Below, piece after piece: positions 53,024 through 62,667 of a stretch of DNA of 64,000 nucleotides. Positions within the stretch are counted from its first letter, which is position 1. Every line of letters begins with the position of its first letter. Both the position numbers and the translations under genes were made by a program. Origin of the DNA: Prevotella sp. (GTDB lineage: Bacteria > Bacteroidota > Bacteroidia > Bacteroidales > Bacteroidaceae); NCBI GenBank assembly GCA_015060535.1, contig SUYH01000002.1, forward strand, positions 62,001 through 126,000. The letters run 5' to 3'. The notes under the pieces are model-generated. The model was not told the origin of the DNA. It searched no databases and was given only the letters and a program-made list of their open reading frames with translations.

Positions 53024-55118
53024 GGGTTACCTTTATACACAGCATGGTCAGGTCATCGTTAGGATCATTACCGGCACGATGCCGTTCTACCTCGGCGGCC
53101 AGCCGTTCGATGACGTCGCGACTATCGTTGAAATCGCTATTTCTGAGGAATGTGAGCATGCGATCGTTGCCAAACTGTTCTAGCTCGTTGTTCTCTGCCT
53201 CATTGAGGCCATCAGTATAGAGGAAGAGAGTGCGATTCGTGATGCTATCAATTTCCTCGCCCACAAACTGGAGACCAGGCCACAAGCCAATAGGTGCATT
53301 CGACTCCATCTCCAGGAAGTCGCCACGATGGTCGCCACCTCCGATGACAGGGGGATTATGACCTGCATTACAGAAGGTAAGATGGCCTGTCTTCAGATTG
53401 ACGAGTCCTAAGAAGAAGGTGACGAACATACCACTGACATTATCCTCGCCCGACAGCGCATCATTCATCTGTGTACAGATGTCTGCAGGCATCATACCCT
53501 GTGAGGCCAGCGTGCGGAACAGGCGGGTAGCCTGAGCCATAAACAGCGAGGCAGGAACGCTCTTGCCACTGACGTCGCCCACACAAAAATATAGGTTGTC
53601 GCCTTGCAGGATATAACCATAGAGGTCGCCACCTACCTCCTTGGCAGGCATCATCGAGCCATACATGTCGAGGCCTTTGAGTTGTGGGAATTCGTGGGGT
53701 ACCATCGACATCTGGATGTCGCGAGCAATACGCAACTCACTCTGGATGCGCTCTTTGACAGCTGTTGTCTCTTCCAACTGGTCGTAGGCCACCTTTAGCT
53801 CCTCATGGGCTACCTCCAGACGTTTGGCAGCACGATGGCGGAAGAAGATGAAGATGGCGAGAGCCAGCACGATGATGGCGAAGAAGACGGCTGCTGCACC
53901 ATAGCGTTGCTTAGAGAGTGCAACTTCCTGTTCAGCAATCTGGCGGTCCTTCTCCTGTGTCTCGTAGATGGTGGCCAACTCTGCGGCATCGTCTTGTTTC
54001 TGCCAGACGATGGCTGAGTCGAGGTAGTCGAAGATGCGCAGGCCTACTGCCAAGGCACTGTCTTTATAGCCTGCACCAGCATTGGCACGGTATTTGGGGA
54101 AGAGATACTGCTGGATGATGTCAAGTGAGGGCTTTCCTACCCGCTGGCGTATCTGCTCCTCGATGTCAGCATAGGCCTCGGTAGCCTCTGCATAGCGATG
54201 GGCAGCCATCAGAAACTCACCAGGGGCGTGTTCCCTTCCACTTTGATAGCTCTCTGATGAGCGATATATCTCGAACATCTTATTGGCTTCCTCCTTCTGG
54301 CCTAATCCCAACAGTGTACGCGACTTGAAGCTGCAACGGCGGGCGTATTGGTCGTCATAGTATTGTTCCCTGCACAACGGACTGGCCTTATACATGGCCA
54401 ACATGGAATCCAAGTGATTGAGCCAGTAGTCAGCATCATGGTAGCGCTGCGCATCCAAATAGAAAAGAATGGTATTGTTGGTACATGCCAACGTGTTCTC
54501 GTAACTCAGGAAGGTGGTATCAGTGGCAATACCCTTCCGGAAATAGGTCGTCGACTCTTCAAAACTCTTGGCTGCGTCGTCGTAACGGCGCATCTTCAGC
54601 TGGCATATACCAATGTCAACCAATTGTACACCAATCAGTCGGGGCATCACTAGGTCCGACTGCTTCATCCTGTTCAGCGTCTTAATAGACTGTCTGAGGG
54701 CAGCCTCAAAGTTGTGGTTTACCTGATAAAGATTGGCCAGCATGGCCGATGCAAGGAAAAAGACACGTTCTTCTGTACGACTGCGAATCTCGGCATTGAC
54801 AGCCTTTTTCCAATATTGCTCACTCTGCCTACCCTGTCTGAGGAAATTGTAAACAGAGCCTCGCTCGTAGTTGGCGCGTATCTCACCCATCAGGCCGACC
54901 TTCTCGATACTATCAATCAGGGCCAGCTTTACCTTATAGTCTTGACGCGCTTTCTGCTGATTGAGCAGACTGTCAACTATAAGCTTGTTGAGGGAGTCTT
55001 TGACGCTATCAGAACGGGTGGTCTTCTGATGACAGGAAGTCAGTGGGGACAGTACTCCGATAACGAGCAAAAACGCCAGAAAGGCTACGGGAAAGAGTCG
55101 GGTAAAAGGCTTGTTCAT
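53016..55118 (-). CDS. TPR - transmembrane - SpoIIE/PP2C-type phosphatase
   Basis: The 700-residue protein has a signal peptide or lipobox (LTSC near residue 30), periplasmic TPR-like repeats to about residue 385, a membrane helix (GAAAVFFAIIVLALAIFIFF), a short coiled coil (VAHEELKVAYDQLEETTAVK) and a cytoplasmic SpoIIE (PP2C) domain: RIARDIQMSMVP, KEVGGDLYGYI, FCVGDVSGKSVPASLFMAQA, FCNAGHNPPV, LYTDGLNEAEN and DPNDDLTMLCIKV, with the metal-binding Asp residues kept. Such enzymes dephosphorylate anti-sigma-factor antagonists; no such partner is in the window. The start at 55118 is chosen because the promoter box (55143-55150) overlaps the longer frame. Confidence 0.9.
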   Translation of the reverse strand: MNKPFTRLFPVAFLAFLLVIGVLSPLTSCHQKTTRSDSVKDSLNKLIVDSLLNQQKARQDYKVKLALIDSIEKVGLMGEIRANYERGSVYNFLRQGRQSEQYWKKAVNAEIRSRTEERVFFLASAMLANLYQVNHNFEAALRQSIKTLNRMKQSDLVMPRLIGVQLVDIGICQLKMRRYDDAAKSFEESTTYFRKGIATDTTFLSYENTLACTNNTILFYLDAQRYHDADYWLNHLDSMLAMYKASPLCREQYYDDQYARRCSFKSRTLLGLGQKEEANKMFEIYRSSESYQSGREHAPGEFLMAAHRYAEATEAYADIEEQIRQRVGKPSLDIIQQYLFPKYRANAGAGYKDSALAVGLRIFDYLDSAIVWQKQDDAAELATIYETQEKDRQIAEQEVALSKQRYGAAAVFFAIIVLALAIFIFFRHRAAKRLEVAHEELKVAYDQLEETTAVKERIQSELRIARDIQMSMVPHEFPQLKGLDMYGSMMPAKEVGGDLYGYILQGDNLYFCVGDVSGKSVPASLFMAQATRLFRTLASQGMMPADICTQMNDALSGEDNVSGMFVTFFLGLVNLKTGHLTFCNAGHNPPVIGGGDHRGDFLEMESNAPIGLWPGLQFVGEEIDSITNRTLFLYTDGLNEAENNELEQFGNDRMLTFLRNSDFNDSRDVIERLAAEVERHRAGNDPNDDLTMLCIKVTHD

Positions 55119-55142
55119 GTCGCATCTTTTCTGATTTGTGTG

Positions 55143-55150
55143 CAAAGATA
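55143..55150 (-). promoter_or_regulatory. -7 promoter box of the SpoIIE-methyltransferase operon
   Basis: TATCTTTG on the minus strand, 25 bases before the ATG at 55118. Confidence 0.5.
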
Positions 55151-55224
55151 CAAAAAATTCTTAATTCTTTGCGAGCAAAGCGAGAAAATCTCGATAACTT
55201 AATTCATAATTCTTAATTAATTAT

Positions 55225-55232
55225 TACCTTTG
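55225..55232 (+). promoter_or_regulatory. -7 promoter box of the dapB-lepB operon
   Basis: TACCTTTG, 23 bases before the dapB ATG. The region just upstream (55157-55222) contains TTCTTAA-type heptamers. Confidence 0.5.
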
Positions 55233-55255
55233 CAGCGTATTAATACATAAAGGAC

Positions 55256-55972
55256 ATGAAAATAGCTTTAATCGGCTACGGCAAGATGGGTAAGATGATA
55301 GAGCAGATAGCCATCAGCCGTGGTCATGAGATTGTGAGTATTATCGACATCGATAATCAGCAGGACTTCGACTCGGAAGCCTTTAAGAGTGCTGATGTGG
55401 CGATAGAGTTTACAGCTCCACAGGCTGCCTATAACAACTACCTAAAGGCCTTCAAGCACGGCGTTAAGGTGGTCAGCGGTTCTACAGGATGGATGAAGGA
55501 GCATGGCGACGACGTGAAACGCATGTGTTCGGAGGAAGGACAGACGCTATTCTGGGCTTCTAACTTTTCAATAGGTGTGGCCATCTTCTCTGCCGTCAAC
55601 AAATATCTGGCTAAAATCATGAACCAGTTCCCCCAGTACGACGTAGAGATGGAGGAGACGCATCATGTGCATAAGCTGGATCACCCCTCAGGCACAGCCA
55701 TCACGCTGGCAGAAGGCATCCTGGAGAACATCGACCGCAAGGAGGCTTGGGCAGAGGATACCACCGACCCCAAGATGCTGCGTATCGACCACATCCGTCG
55801 TGGTGAGGTGGCTGGCATCCATACTGTGCGCTACGACTCGGAGGCAGATATCATCACCATCACCCATGATGCCCACTCGCGTCAGGGCTTTGCCTTAGGA
55901 GCTGTGCTGGCTGCAGAGTACACCAAAGAGCATCAGGGTCTGCTGACCATCAGCGATATGTTTTCTTTTTAG
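55256..55972 (+). CDS. dapB: 4-hydroxy-tetrahydrodipicolinate reductase
   Basis: The 238-residue enzyme reduces the dihydrodipicolinate precursor in lysine and diaminopimelate synthesis. The nucleotide-binding loop IGYGKMGKMIEQIA is at the N-terminus; EFTAPQAAYNN, SGSTGWM and ASNFSIGVAIF follow; the substrate motif ETHHVHKLDHPSGTA is in the middle with the catalytic His and Lys. The length is at the short end, as in other Bacteroidales. It heads the order dapB-lepB-S26-WbqC, which is conserved in Bacteroides and relatives (established knowledge). Confidence 0.97.
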   Translation: MKIALIGYGKMGKMIEQIAISRGHEIVSIIDIDNQQDFDSEAFKSADVAIEFTAPQAAYNNYLKAFKHGVKVVSGSTGWMKEHGDDVKRMCSEEGQTLFWASNFSIGVAIFSAVNKYLAKIMNQFPQYDVEMEETHHVHKLDHPSGTAITLAEGILENIDRKEAWAEDTTDPKMLRIDHIRRGEVAGIHTVRYDSEADIITITHDAHSRQGFALGAVLAAEYTKEHQGLLTISDMFSF

Positions 55973-56000
55973 TTTAACGTTTAGAGTTTAGCGATTAGAG
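55973..56000. repeat. Heptamer tract (GTTTAGA type) at the dapB-lepB junction
   Basis: Units GTTTAAC, GTTTAGA, GTTTAGC, GATTAGA fill the gap between the dapB stop and the lepB start. Confidence 0.7.
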
Positions 56001-56007
56001 AAATCAT

Positions 56008-57435
56008 ATGGAGAAAAAGAAAAAACTGAATATGAAAGTGCAGTGGGCAAAGTTCATCGCTGTGCTGGTATGTTACTTGCTATTCCTCTACTGGGTAGAG
56101 TCATGGTGGGGCTTGCTGGTCATTCCTTTCATCTATGACGTCTACATCACCAAGAAAATCAGATGGCAGTGGTGGAAGGATGCCGAAGGTCCTGTACGCT
56201 GGGTAATGTCGTGGGTCGACGCATTAGTGTTTGCACTCGTAGCCGTCTACTTCATCAATCTGTTCTTCTTCCAGAACTACGTCATCCCATCGAGCTCGCT
56301 GGAGAAATCCCTGCTGACGGGCGACTACCTCTTCGTCTCGAAAGTATCATATGGGCCTCGCATCCCTGAGACGCCATTGACGATGCCTTTGACACAGCAT
56401 ACCCTGCCCTTATTCGAATGTAAGTCGTACATCGAGTGGCCCCATTGGGACTATCGTCGTGTGAAGGGCTTGGGTAAGATACACCTGAATGACATCGTGG
56501 TATTCAACTATCCCGCTGGCGATACGATTTGTTCGGATCCTCGCTATCAAGCCTACGACTTCTATCAGATGTGCTACCAGATGGGTTATCAGATTTATCC
56601 TGAGCGTCCCAATCCTGACTCGTTGACACAAGAGCAGTTGCCCCTATATTTCAATACCATCTATCAGGCTGGACGTCAGGCTATTGTACAGAACCAACAG
56701 GAGTATGGCATGATAGACACCCGTCCTACAGATCGTCGTGAAAACTATGTAAAGCGCTGTGTCGGTCTGCCTGGTCAGACGTTGCAGATCAAGGATCGTG
56801 TCATCTATATTGACGGTAAGGCCAACAAGGAGCCCGACAACGTGCAGTATACCTATCACGTGAAGCTGAAGCAGCGCTTGGACGACGACACCATGAAGGA
56901 ACTGGGCATCACGATGGAAGACCTGACCAGTCTGAATACGCAGGGCTACATGCCGCTGACCAACTTCGCAGCACAGGAACTTAAGAGACGTGAGATCGCT
57001 GAGAAAGTGGAACTGAATACAGAGGCCAGTGACCTAGATACCTACCCGCTGAACGGCAACCTGCACTGGACGCGTGACAACTACGGTCCCATTTGGATTC
57101 CCGCCAAGGGCAAGAGCATCGACCTGACACTGAAGAACCTGCCCATCTACGAACGTCCTATCCGCACCTACGAAGGTAATAAGCTGGAGGTCAAGGATGG
57201 TAAGATATACATCAACGACAAGGAGACGACGAAGTACACCTTCCAGATGGACTACTACTGGATGCAGGGTGACAATCGCCACAACTCGCTCGACTCCCGC
57301 TATTGGGGCTTCGTACCTGAAGACCACATTGTGGGCAAGCCCATCTTCATCTGGTGGAGTTCAGACCCTGACCGTAGTGGTTTCGGTGGCATCCGCTGGA
57401 ATCGGCTATTCCGTTTTGTCGACAACATTAAATAG
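56008..57435 (+). CDS. lepB: Signal peptidase I (large Bacteroidetes type)
   Basis: The 475-residue inner-membrane protease has membrane helices at about 13-30, 32-48 and 70-90, then the S26 box YVIPSSSLEKSLLTGD with the presumed catalytic Ser97 (followed by Leu in place of the usual Met) and the Lys in ENYVKRCVGLPGQ. The box E motif GDNRHNSLDSRYWG is intact near the C-terminus. A large insertion (~residues 290-370) separates the two halves of the beta domain, as in other Bacteroidales. It cleaves Sec signal peptides. Confidence 0.94.
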   Translation: MEKKKKLNMKVQWAKFIAVLVCYLLFLYWVESWWGLLVIPFIYDVYITKKIRWQWWKDAEGPVRWVMSWVDALVFALVAVYFINLFFFQNYVIPSSSLEKSLLTGDYLFVSKVSYGPRIPETPLTMPLTQHTLPLFECKSYIEWPHWDYRRVKGLGKIHLNDIVVFNYPAGDTICSDPRYQAYDFYQMCYQMGYQIYPERPNPDSLTQEQLPLYFNTIYQAGRQAIVQNQQEYGMIDTRPTDRRENYVKRCVGLPGQTLQIKDRVIYIDGKANKEPDNVQYTYHVKLKQRLDDDTMKELGITMEDLTSLNTQGYMPLTNFAAQELKRREIAEKVELNTEASDLDTYPLNGNLHWTRDNYGPIWIPAKGKSIDLTLKNLPIYERPIRTYEGNKLEVKDGKIYINDKETTKYTFQMDYYWMQGDNRHNSLDSRYWGFVPEDHIVGKPIFIWWSSDPDRSGFGGIRWNRLFRFVDNIK

Positions 57436-57452
57436 TTTAGAACTTAGAGAGG

Positions 57453-57953
57453 ATGGCTAAATGGCTAAAGTACGTGATATCGTTCGCATCAGCATTCGCA
57501 CTGATGCTAATAGTACGTACCTTAGTCGTTTCGACACACAGCGTCAATGGTAATGGGTTGTCGCCACTCTTCAGGAACGGCGATTGTCTGCTCATCAATC
57601 GCTGTAGCTATGGGATGCGTATTGAAGGTAAAGGACTGCTACCCTACAGTCGACTGATGCGCCAACCTGTTGAAAAGGGCGACATCGTAGCCTTTACGAT
57701 TCCTGAAAATGCTCCATCAGGCTTGATGATAGCACGTTGTACTGCCACGCCTGGCGACACTATCCTCACACAGAATGGACCATTGCTGGTGCCAGGACTC
57801 GTCAACTGCGCCAAAAGCGACTATTACTGGCTGGAGGCCATCAACCCCAATAACCCTGCAGACTCTCGACATTTGGGATTTATCCCCGAGCGTAATATCA
57901 TTGGACGTGTTGTCACGGTATTGTATAATCGCAAAAACATCCGACTGCAATGA
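57453..57953 (+). CDS. Degenerate S26 signal-peptidase paralogue (probable pseudoenzyme)
   Basis: The 166-residue protein has an N-terminal membrane helix (VISFASAFALMLIVRTLVV) and an S26-like beta domain. Aligned to the neighbouring LepB by NGDCLLINRCSYGMRI, the catalytic Ser becomes Gly35 (VNGNGLSPLF) and, aligned by T-P-G-D-T, the catalytic Lys becomes Ala94 (IARCTATPGD). The box E equivalent is kept in part (NPNNPADSRHLGFIPE). It may therefore be a non-catalytic partner or regulator of LepB. It starts 17 bp after lepB and its stop overlaps the WbqC gene by 4 bp, so it is well embedded in the operon and not an obvious relic. Confidence 0.8.
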   Translation: MAKWLKYVISFASAFALMLIVRTLVVSTHSVNGNGLSPLFRNGDCLLINRCSYGMRIEGKGLLPYSRLMRQPVEKGDIVAFTIPENAPSGLMIARCTATPGDTILTQNGPLLVPGLVNCAKSDYYWLEAINPNNPADSRHLGFIPERNIIGRVVTVLYNRKNIRLQ

Positions 57954-58573
57954 CAACAGCTCTGCTTCAGACTACCTATTTCGGTCCCATACAGTGGTAT
58001 CAGAAACTTTGCAGCTTTGACCGTTGTCTCGTTGAGCAACATGACTCCTACCAGAAACAGACCTACCGCAATCGCTGTATCATTGCTACAGCTAACGGAC
58101 AGCAGGCACTGACAGTACCTGTTGAGCATACTGACGAAAAGACGTTGGTAAAAGACCTGCGCATCAGCGACCACAACCAGTGGCGACGCATCCATTGGAA
58201 TGCGCTGCAGAGCGCCTATAGCGAGAGTCCTTTTTTTGACTATTACGCTGACGACATCCGTCCTTTCTTCGAAAAGAAATACACCTTCTTGATCGAATTC
58301 AATGAGGAGATTCGACAAACAATATGCCAGCTCATCGATATCCATCCAGAGGTGGAATACAGTAAGGAATATGTACAAGAGCACCCTAACGACTACCGTA
58401 ACGTTATCAATGCCAAACACCCTCAGCCAGACCCCGACTTCAAGTCAAAGGAATATTGGCAGGTCTTCAGTCGCAAACATGGTTTCCAACCCAATCTGAG
58501 CATCCTTGACCTGCTGTTCTGCATGGGACCAGAATCTATTTTTTATTTAAACATAAAACCATTAAACAATTAA
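57950..58573 (+). CDS. WbqC-family protein
   Basis: The 207-residue protein matches the WbqC family: LLQTTYFGPIQWYQKL at the N-terminus, SYQKQTYRNRCIIATANGQQ, ALTVPVEH, WRRIHWNALQSAYSESPFFD and LLFCMGPESIFYL at the end. WbqC proteins occur near cell-surface sugar loci but their reaction is not established; here the partner is the signal-peptidase operon. The ATG overlaps the upstream stop (ATGA). Its last codons (P-L-N-N and stop) lie within a CATTAAA-type heptamer tract that continues to the next start. Confidence 0.9.
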   Translation: MTTALLQTTYFGPIQWYQKLCSFDRCLVEQHDSYQKQTYRNRCIIATANGQQALTVPVEHTDEKTLVKDLRISDHNQWRRIHWNALQSAYSESPFFDYYADDIRPFFEKKYTFLIEFNEEIRQTICQLIDIHPEVEYSKEYVQEHPNDYRNVINAKHPQPDPDFKSKEYWQVFSRKHGFQPNLSILDLLFCMGPESIFYLNIKPLNN

Positions 58574-58579
58574 ACAGTT

Positions 58580-59137
58580 ATGAAAAAAATCAGTTTGAAA
58601 GTGGCAGTATGCCTCCTCGCAGGAAGTTTCCTGTTCAGTTCATGTTTCGTTGGCCAATACGGTCTATGGAATAAGTATATTAGCTGGCAGAATCACATGA
58701 CAGACAACAAGTATGTCAATGCCATTGCTGGCCTTATCCTCGTTCCCATCGCAGGTACACTTTGCACGTTGGCCGATGTCTTGGTGCTGAACAGCATCGA
58801 GTTCTGGTCTGGTAACAACCCTGTTGCAGCCAATAACATCGGCAAGACCCAGCAGGTAATGGGTCAGGATGGTCGCTACTATGCAGTAACCACCCTGAAG
58901 AATGGTTATGAAATCAAAGCTCCTACTGGCGAGATTACCTACTTCATCCACAACGTAGAGAACGACTCATGGTCAATGGAGCAGGATGGCGTTCAGAAGG
59001 AGATCTTCCGCTTCAACAGCGATGGTACCATCCAGGCTAGAATCAATGGCGAGACCAAGAACTTCACCCTCAACGAGGCTGGCGTTGCCGAGGCTCGCAT
59101 GGCAGCCAACGATGGTTTGTTCTTCGCTATGAACTAA
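58580..59137 (+). CDS. DUF3332-family lipoprotein
   Basis: The 185-residue lipoprotein has FSSC (Cys22). Residues 26-85 carry the family pattern GLWNKYISWQNHMTDNKYVN, a hydrophobic IAGLILVPIAGTLCTLADVL and NSIEFWSGNNP. The second half is a soluble beta domain (YYAVTTLKNGYEIKAPTGEI). Function unknown. It follows WbqC by 6 bp and ends at a strong bidirectional terminator. Confidence 0.85.
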   Translation: MKKISLKVAVCLLAGSFLFSSCFVGQYGLWNKYISWQNHMTDNKYVNAIAGLILVPIAGTLCTLADVLVLNSIEFWSGNNPVAANNIGKTQQVMGQDGRYYAVTTLKNGYEIKAPTGEITYFIHNVENDSWSMEQDGVQKEIFRFNSDGTIQARINGETKNFTLNEAGVAEARMAANDGLFFAMN

Positions 59138-59158
59138 ACAACATCATCATAGCAAAAA

Positions 59159-59190
59159 GGGGGATGTGCCTATAGATTGACACATCCCCC
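59159..59190. terminator. Bidirectional intrinsic terminator
   Basis: A 10-bp stem GGGGGATGTG (59159-59168) and CACATCCCCC (59181-59190), preceded by AAAAA, which reads as a T run on the minus strand. It lies between convergent genes. Confidence 0.85.
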
Positions 59191-59212
59191 TCATTATTTG
59201 GGATAGACCTAA

Positions 59213-60070
59213 TTAATATCTGATAACCAGCACGCGTGTCACGCTCCAGAACTGAGCCGGATCGGTAATAATCAACTCTGAGGAATCGTCACCAGTCTTC
59301 GTAATCTTATACGAATCGGCAGGCATCTGAGTCAGCACCTCTGCATCGTCGTCAGGAATAGTGAACTTCGTAGATTTGCGGATGTCAATCTTCTGGAACA
59401 ACTTCTTATCTACATTCGAAGCGTCGAACTTCAGCTTCTTAAACAAGGTACCGCCCTGAGCCAGGCCAGCAGCCTTCAACTCCTTCTTAGAGCCAATGAA
59501 TACGTATGCCTCATTGAGCTGTGCGTCCTGCTTGTCGATAGAGTCAGACTTAGCTCTTGTATCCTCTACAAGATCAGCCACCTCAATATTCAGTCTCTGT
59601 ACATTCTCTTTCAGCGCTGCAATGTCGAAGTTACGCTGCTCCAGTTCGGTAGTCAGATTGACAATAGCCTGATCCTTCTCCTCCAGTTGCTTCTTCAGGG
59701 CAGCTATCGTCTTCTGCATCTTACCAGCATAAGCATTGCTGTCCTTCAGCTTCTTCTCCAGAACGTCCAGACGCTCATGCTGCTGTTGCAAAATAAGTTT
59801 GTATGACTCGATATTCTGCTTGATCTGCTCCTTCTGCGAAAGAGGACTCTCGCCAGAGGTACGCAGGATTCCACCTTCCATGCCAATCACACTATCCATG
59901 CTCACATTGACAGCATCCAGGAAGAGACTCATCTCGTCCATAGCCTCCATCTGGGCTCTCAGTTCAGAACGCAGCGAGTCAGCCTCGGGATTACTCTTAG
60001 TCTTTCCATCACAGCCTACCAGTGTACACATCAGTACAAAAAGGCCTCCAAAAACACAAATTTTCTTCAT
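59213..60070 (-). CDS. Coiled-coil lipoprotein of unknown function
   Basis: The 285-residue lipoprotein has LVGC (Cys20). Residues ~65-185 form a long coiled coil (QQQHERLDVLEKKLKDSNAY, KKQLEEKDQAIVNLTTELEQ); the C-terminal ~80 residues are a small beta domain (FQKIDIRKSTKFTIPDDDAE, SELIITDPAQFWSVTRVLVI). I do not recognise a named family, though proteins of this shape are common in Bacteroidales. It has its own promoter at 60137-60144 and is convergent with the DUF3332 gene. Confidence 0.8.
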   Translation of the reverse strand: MKKICVFGGLFVLMCTLVGCDGKTKSNPEADSLRSELRAQMEAMDEMSLFLDAVNVSMDSVIGMEGGILRTSGESPLSQKEQIKQNIESYKLILQQQHERLDVLEKKLKDSNAYAGKMQKTIAALKKQLEEKDQAIVNLTTELEQRNFDIAALKENVQRLNIEVADLVEDTRAKSDSIDKQDAQLNEAYVFIGSKKELKAAGLAQGGTLFKKLKFDASNVDKKLFQKIDIRKSTKFTIPDDDAEVLTQMPADSYKITKTGDDSSELIITDPAQFWSVTRVLVIRY

Positions 60071-60136
60071 AACAACTTTATTGATTTTTAAATGTTAAAC
60101 GTTATTTCATCATTGATTTAATCTCCTTTTCGCCTG

Positions 60137-60144
60137 CAAAGATA
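60137..60144 (-). promoter_or_regulatory. -7 promoter box of the coiled-coil lipoprotein gene
   Basis: TATCTTTG on the minus strand, 67 bases before the ATG. Confidence 0.45.
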
Positions 60145-60225
60145 CGAATAAGCGGGAATTAAACAAAGAATTTCATATCTTTTTAACAACGATAAGGACA
60201 TTTTTCAAACAAAAACTTTTAAAAA

Positions 60226-60257
60226 TTTGGTTAATTCAAGGATAATATTTAAATTTG
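60226..60257 (+). promoter_or_regulatory. Promoter of the beta-helix lipoprotein gene
   Basis: A -33 TTTG (60226-60229) and -7 TAAATTTG (60250-60257) with 20 bases between; about 50 bases of leader to the ATG at 60316. Confidence 0.6.
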
Positions 60258-60315
60258 CACCGCATAATACACGCAAACAACTTCTAAAACATAATTTTTA
60301 ATTTAAAACAAAATC

Positions 60316-61332
60316 ATGATGAAAAAAAGTTTTATTTTCGGCGCAGCCCTCATGCTGGTAAGCGCTTTCGGACTTCAGTCCTGCTCAAAGGAAGACAATG
60401 CAGGTGATGCAACTGTAGATGCCCTTGCATATGACATTGCCAACAAAGCCGACCTGAGCGTTCTCATTGACAAATATGCAGAAAACGGTGTATTGACTCT
60501 GCCTGCAAGTGCTGAGATCACAATGGCCGAGGAAATTCAGCTGAATGAGCCTCTCAAAATTCGCACTGCTGAGGGAGCTAAACCTGCAGGAATTATAGCT
60601 AAGGCAGGCTTCGTTACCACTTCAAGTCTGATTTTGGAAAATGTAGCCTTTGAAGTTTCTGGGGTTTCCACTCCGTTCATCAAGATGAATACCCTTCCCA
60701 CTGAAGGCTTGAATGATGCTGGAGCTTATGAGGTAGATGAGATTTCTCTTATTAATTCCTCTATCATAGGTCTGAAGAATTCGTTGTTCTATGCCAACAA
60801 GCAGAAGTATCTGATTAATGAGTTCAATATCGACCACTGTGTCATCGACTTTGGCGGCACTACTGGCAAGACCATTATTGACTTCAATGGTGGTGGTCTG
60901 CCTCTGAATGTTACTATCGATCAGAGCATGATTGGTGCATCCAAAGAAACATCATGGTCAAATGGCGGTCTGTTCAGCACACAGTCAGGTAGCAATCTTG
61001 CTCAGGTGACAACTGATGCTGATGCTAAACACACCTTTACTGTTACACAATCCGTTCTTACCTGCATTTCAAATGGTAAGACCCTCTGCACACTGAGACA
61101 GAACAACCAGGCTTGGCAGTACTACGTAGTAAAGGACAACGTTGTTAACAACTGCGGTAAGAAGAACGAGTTCCTCGTAGGTTTCTGCGCTGGCAGAATC
61201 AACAAGAAAGAGAACTGGACAGCCTCTGGCAACCTCGTTTCCTTCGACGACGAGAACACTGGTGCTGGTGAGATTGAGAAGTCAGGTCTTGAGAATGCTT
61301 GTATCGTTCCTGAGACTCCCGCTGCCGAGTAA
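60316..61332 (+). CDS. Lipoprotein with DUF4957-like right-handed beta-helix repeats
   Basis: The 338-residue lipoprotein has LQSC (Cys23) and a body with repeated strands ending in short turns (SSLILENVAFEVSGVSTPFI, YLINEFNIDHCVIDFGGTTG, HTFTVTQSVLTCISNG, QYYVVKDNVVNNCGKKN), typical of parallel beta-helix proteins of the DUF4957/DUF5123 type found in Bacteroidales. The role is unknown; polysaccharide binding is a possibility. It has its own promoter and an intrinsic terminator and so is monocistronic. Confidence 0.72.
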   Translation: MMKKSFIFGAALMLVSAFGLQSCSKEDNAGDATVDALAYDIANKADLSVLIDKYAENGVLTLPASAEITMAEEIQLNEPLKIRTAEGAKPAGIIAKAGFVTTSSLILENVAFEVSGVSTPFIKMNTLPTEGLNDAGAYEVDEISLINSSIIGLKNSLFYANKQKYLINEFNIDHCVIDFGGTTGKTIIDFNGGGLPLNVTIDQSMIGASKETSWSNGGLFSTQSGSNLAQVTTDADAKHTFTVTQSVLTCISNGKTLCTLRQNNQAWQYYVVKDNVVNNCGKKNEFLVGFCAGRINKKENWTASGNLVSFDDENTGAGEIEKSGLENACIVPETPAAE

Positions 61333-61355
61333 TCACACATTATTTATTTCAATTA

Positions 61356-61390
61356 ATTGCAGGCACCTGTATAGATGCCTGCAATTTTTT
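61356..61390 (+). terminator. Intrinsic terminator
   Basis: Stem ATTGCAGGCA (61356-61365) and TGCCTGCAAT (61376-61385) followed by TTTTT. Confidence 0.85.
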
Positions 61391-61420
61391 CCTTTAAGGA
61401 CTTAAGAAATAATTATCTAA

Positions 61421-62659
<1,239 letters not shown>

Positions 62660-62667
62660 AACTAGTT

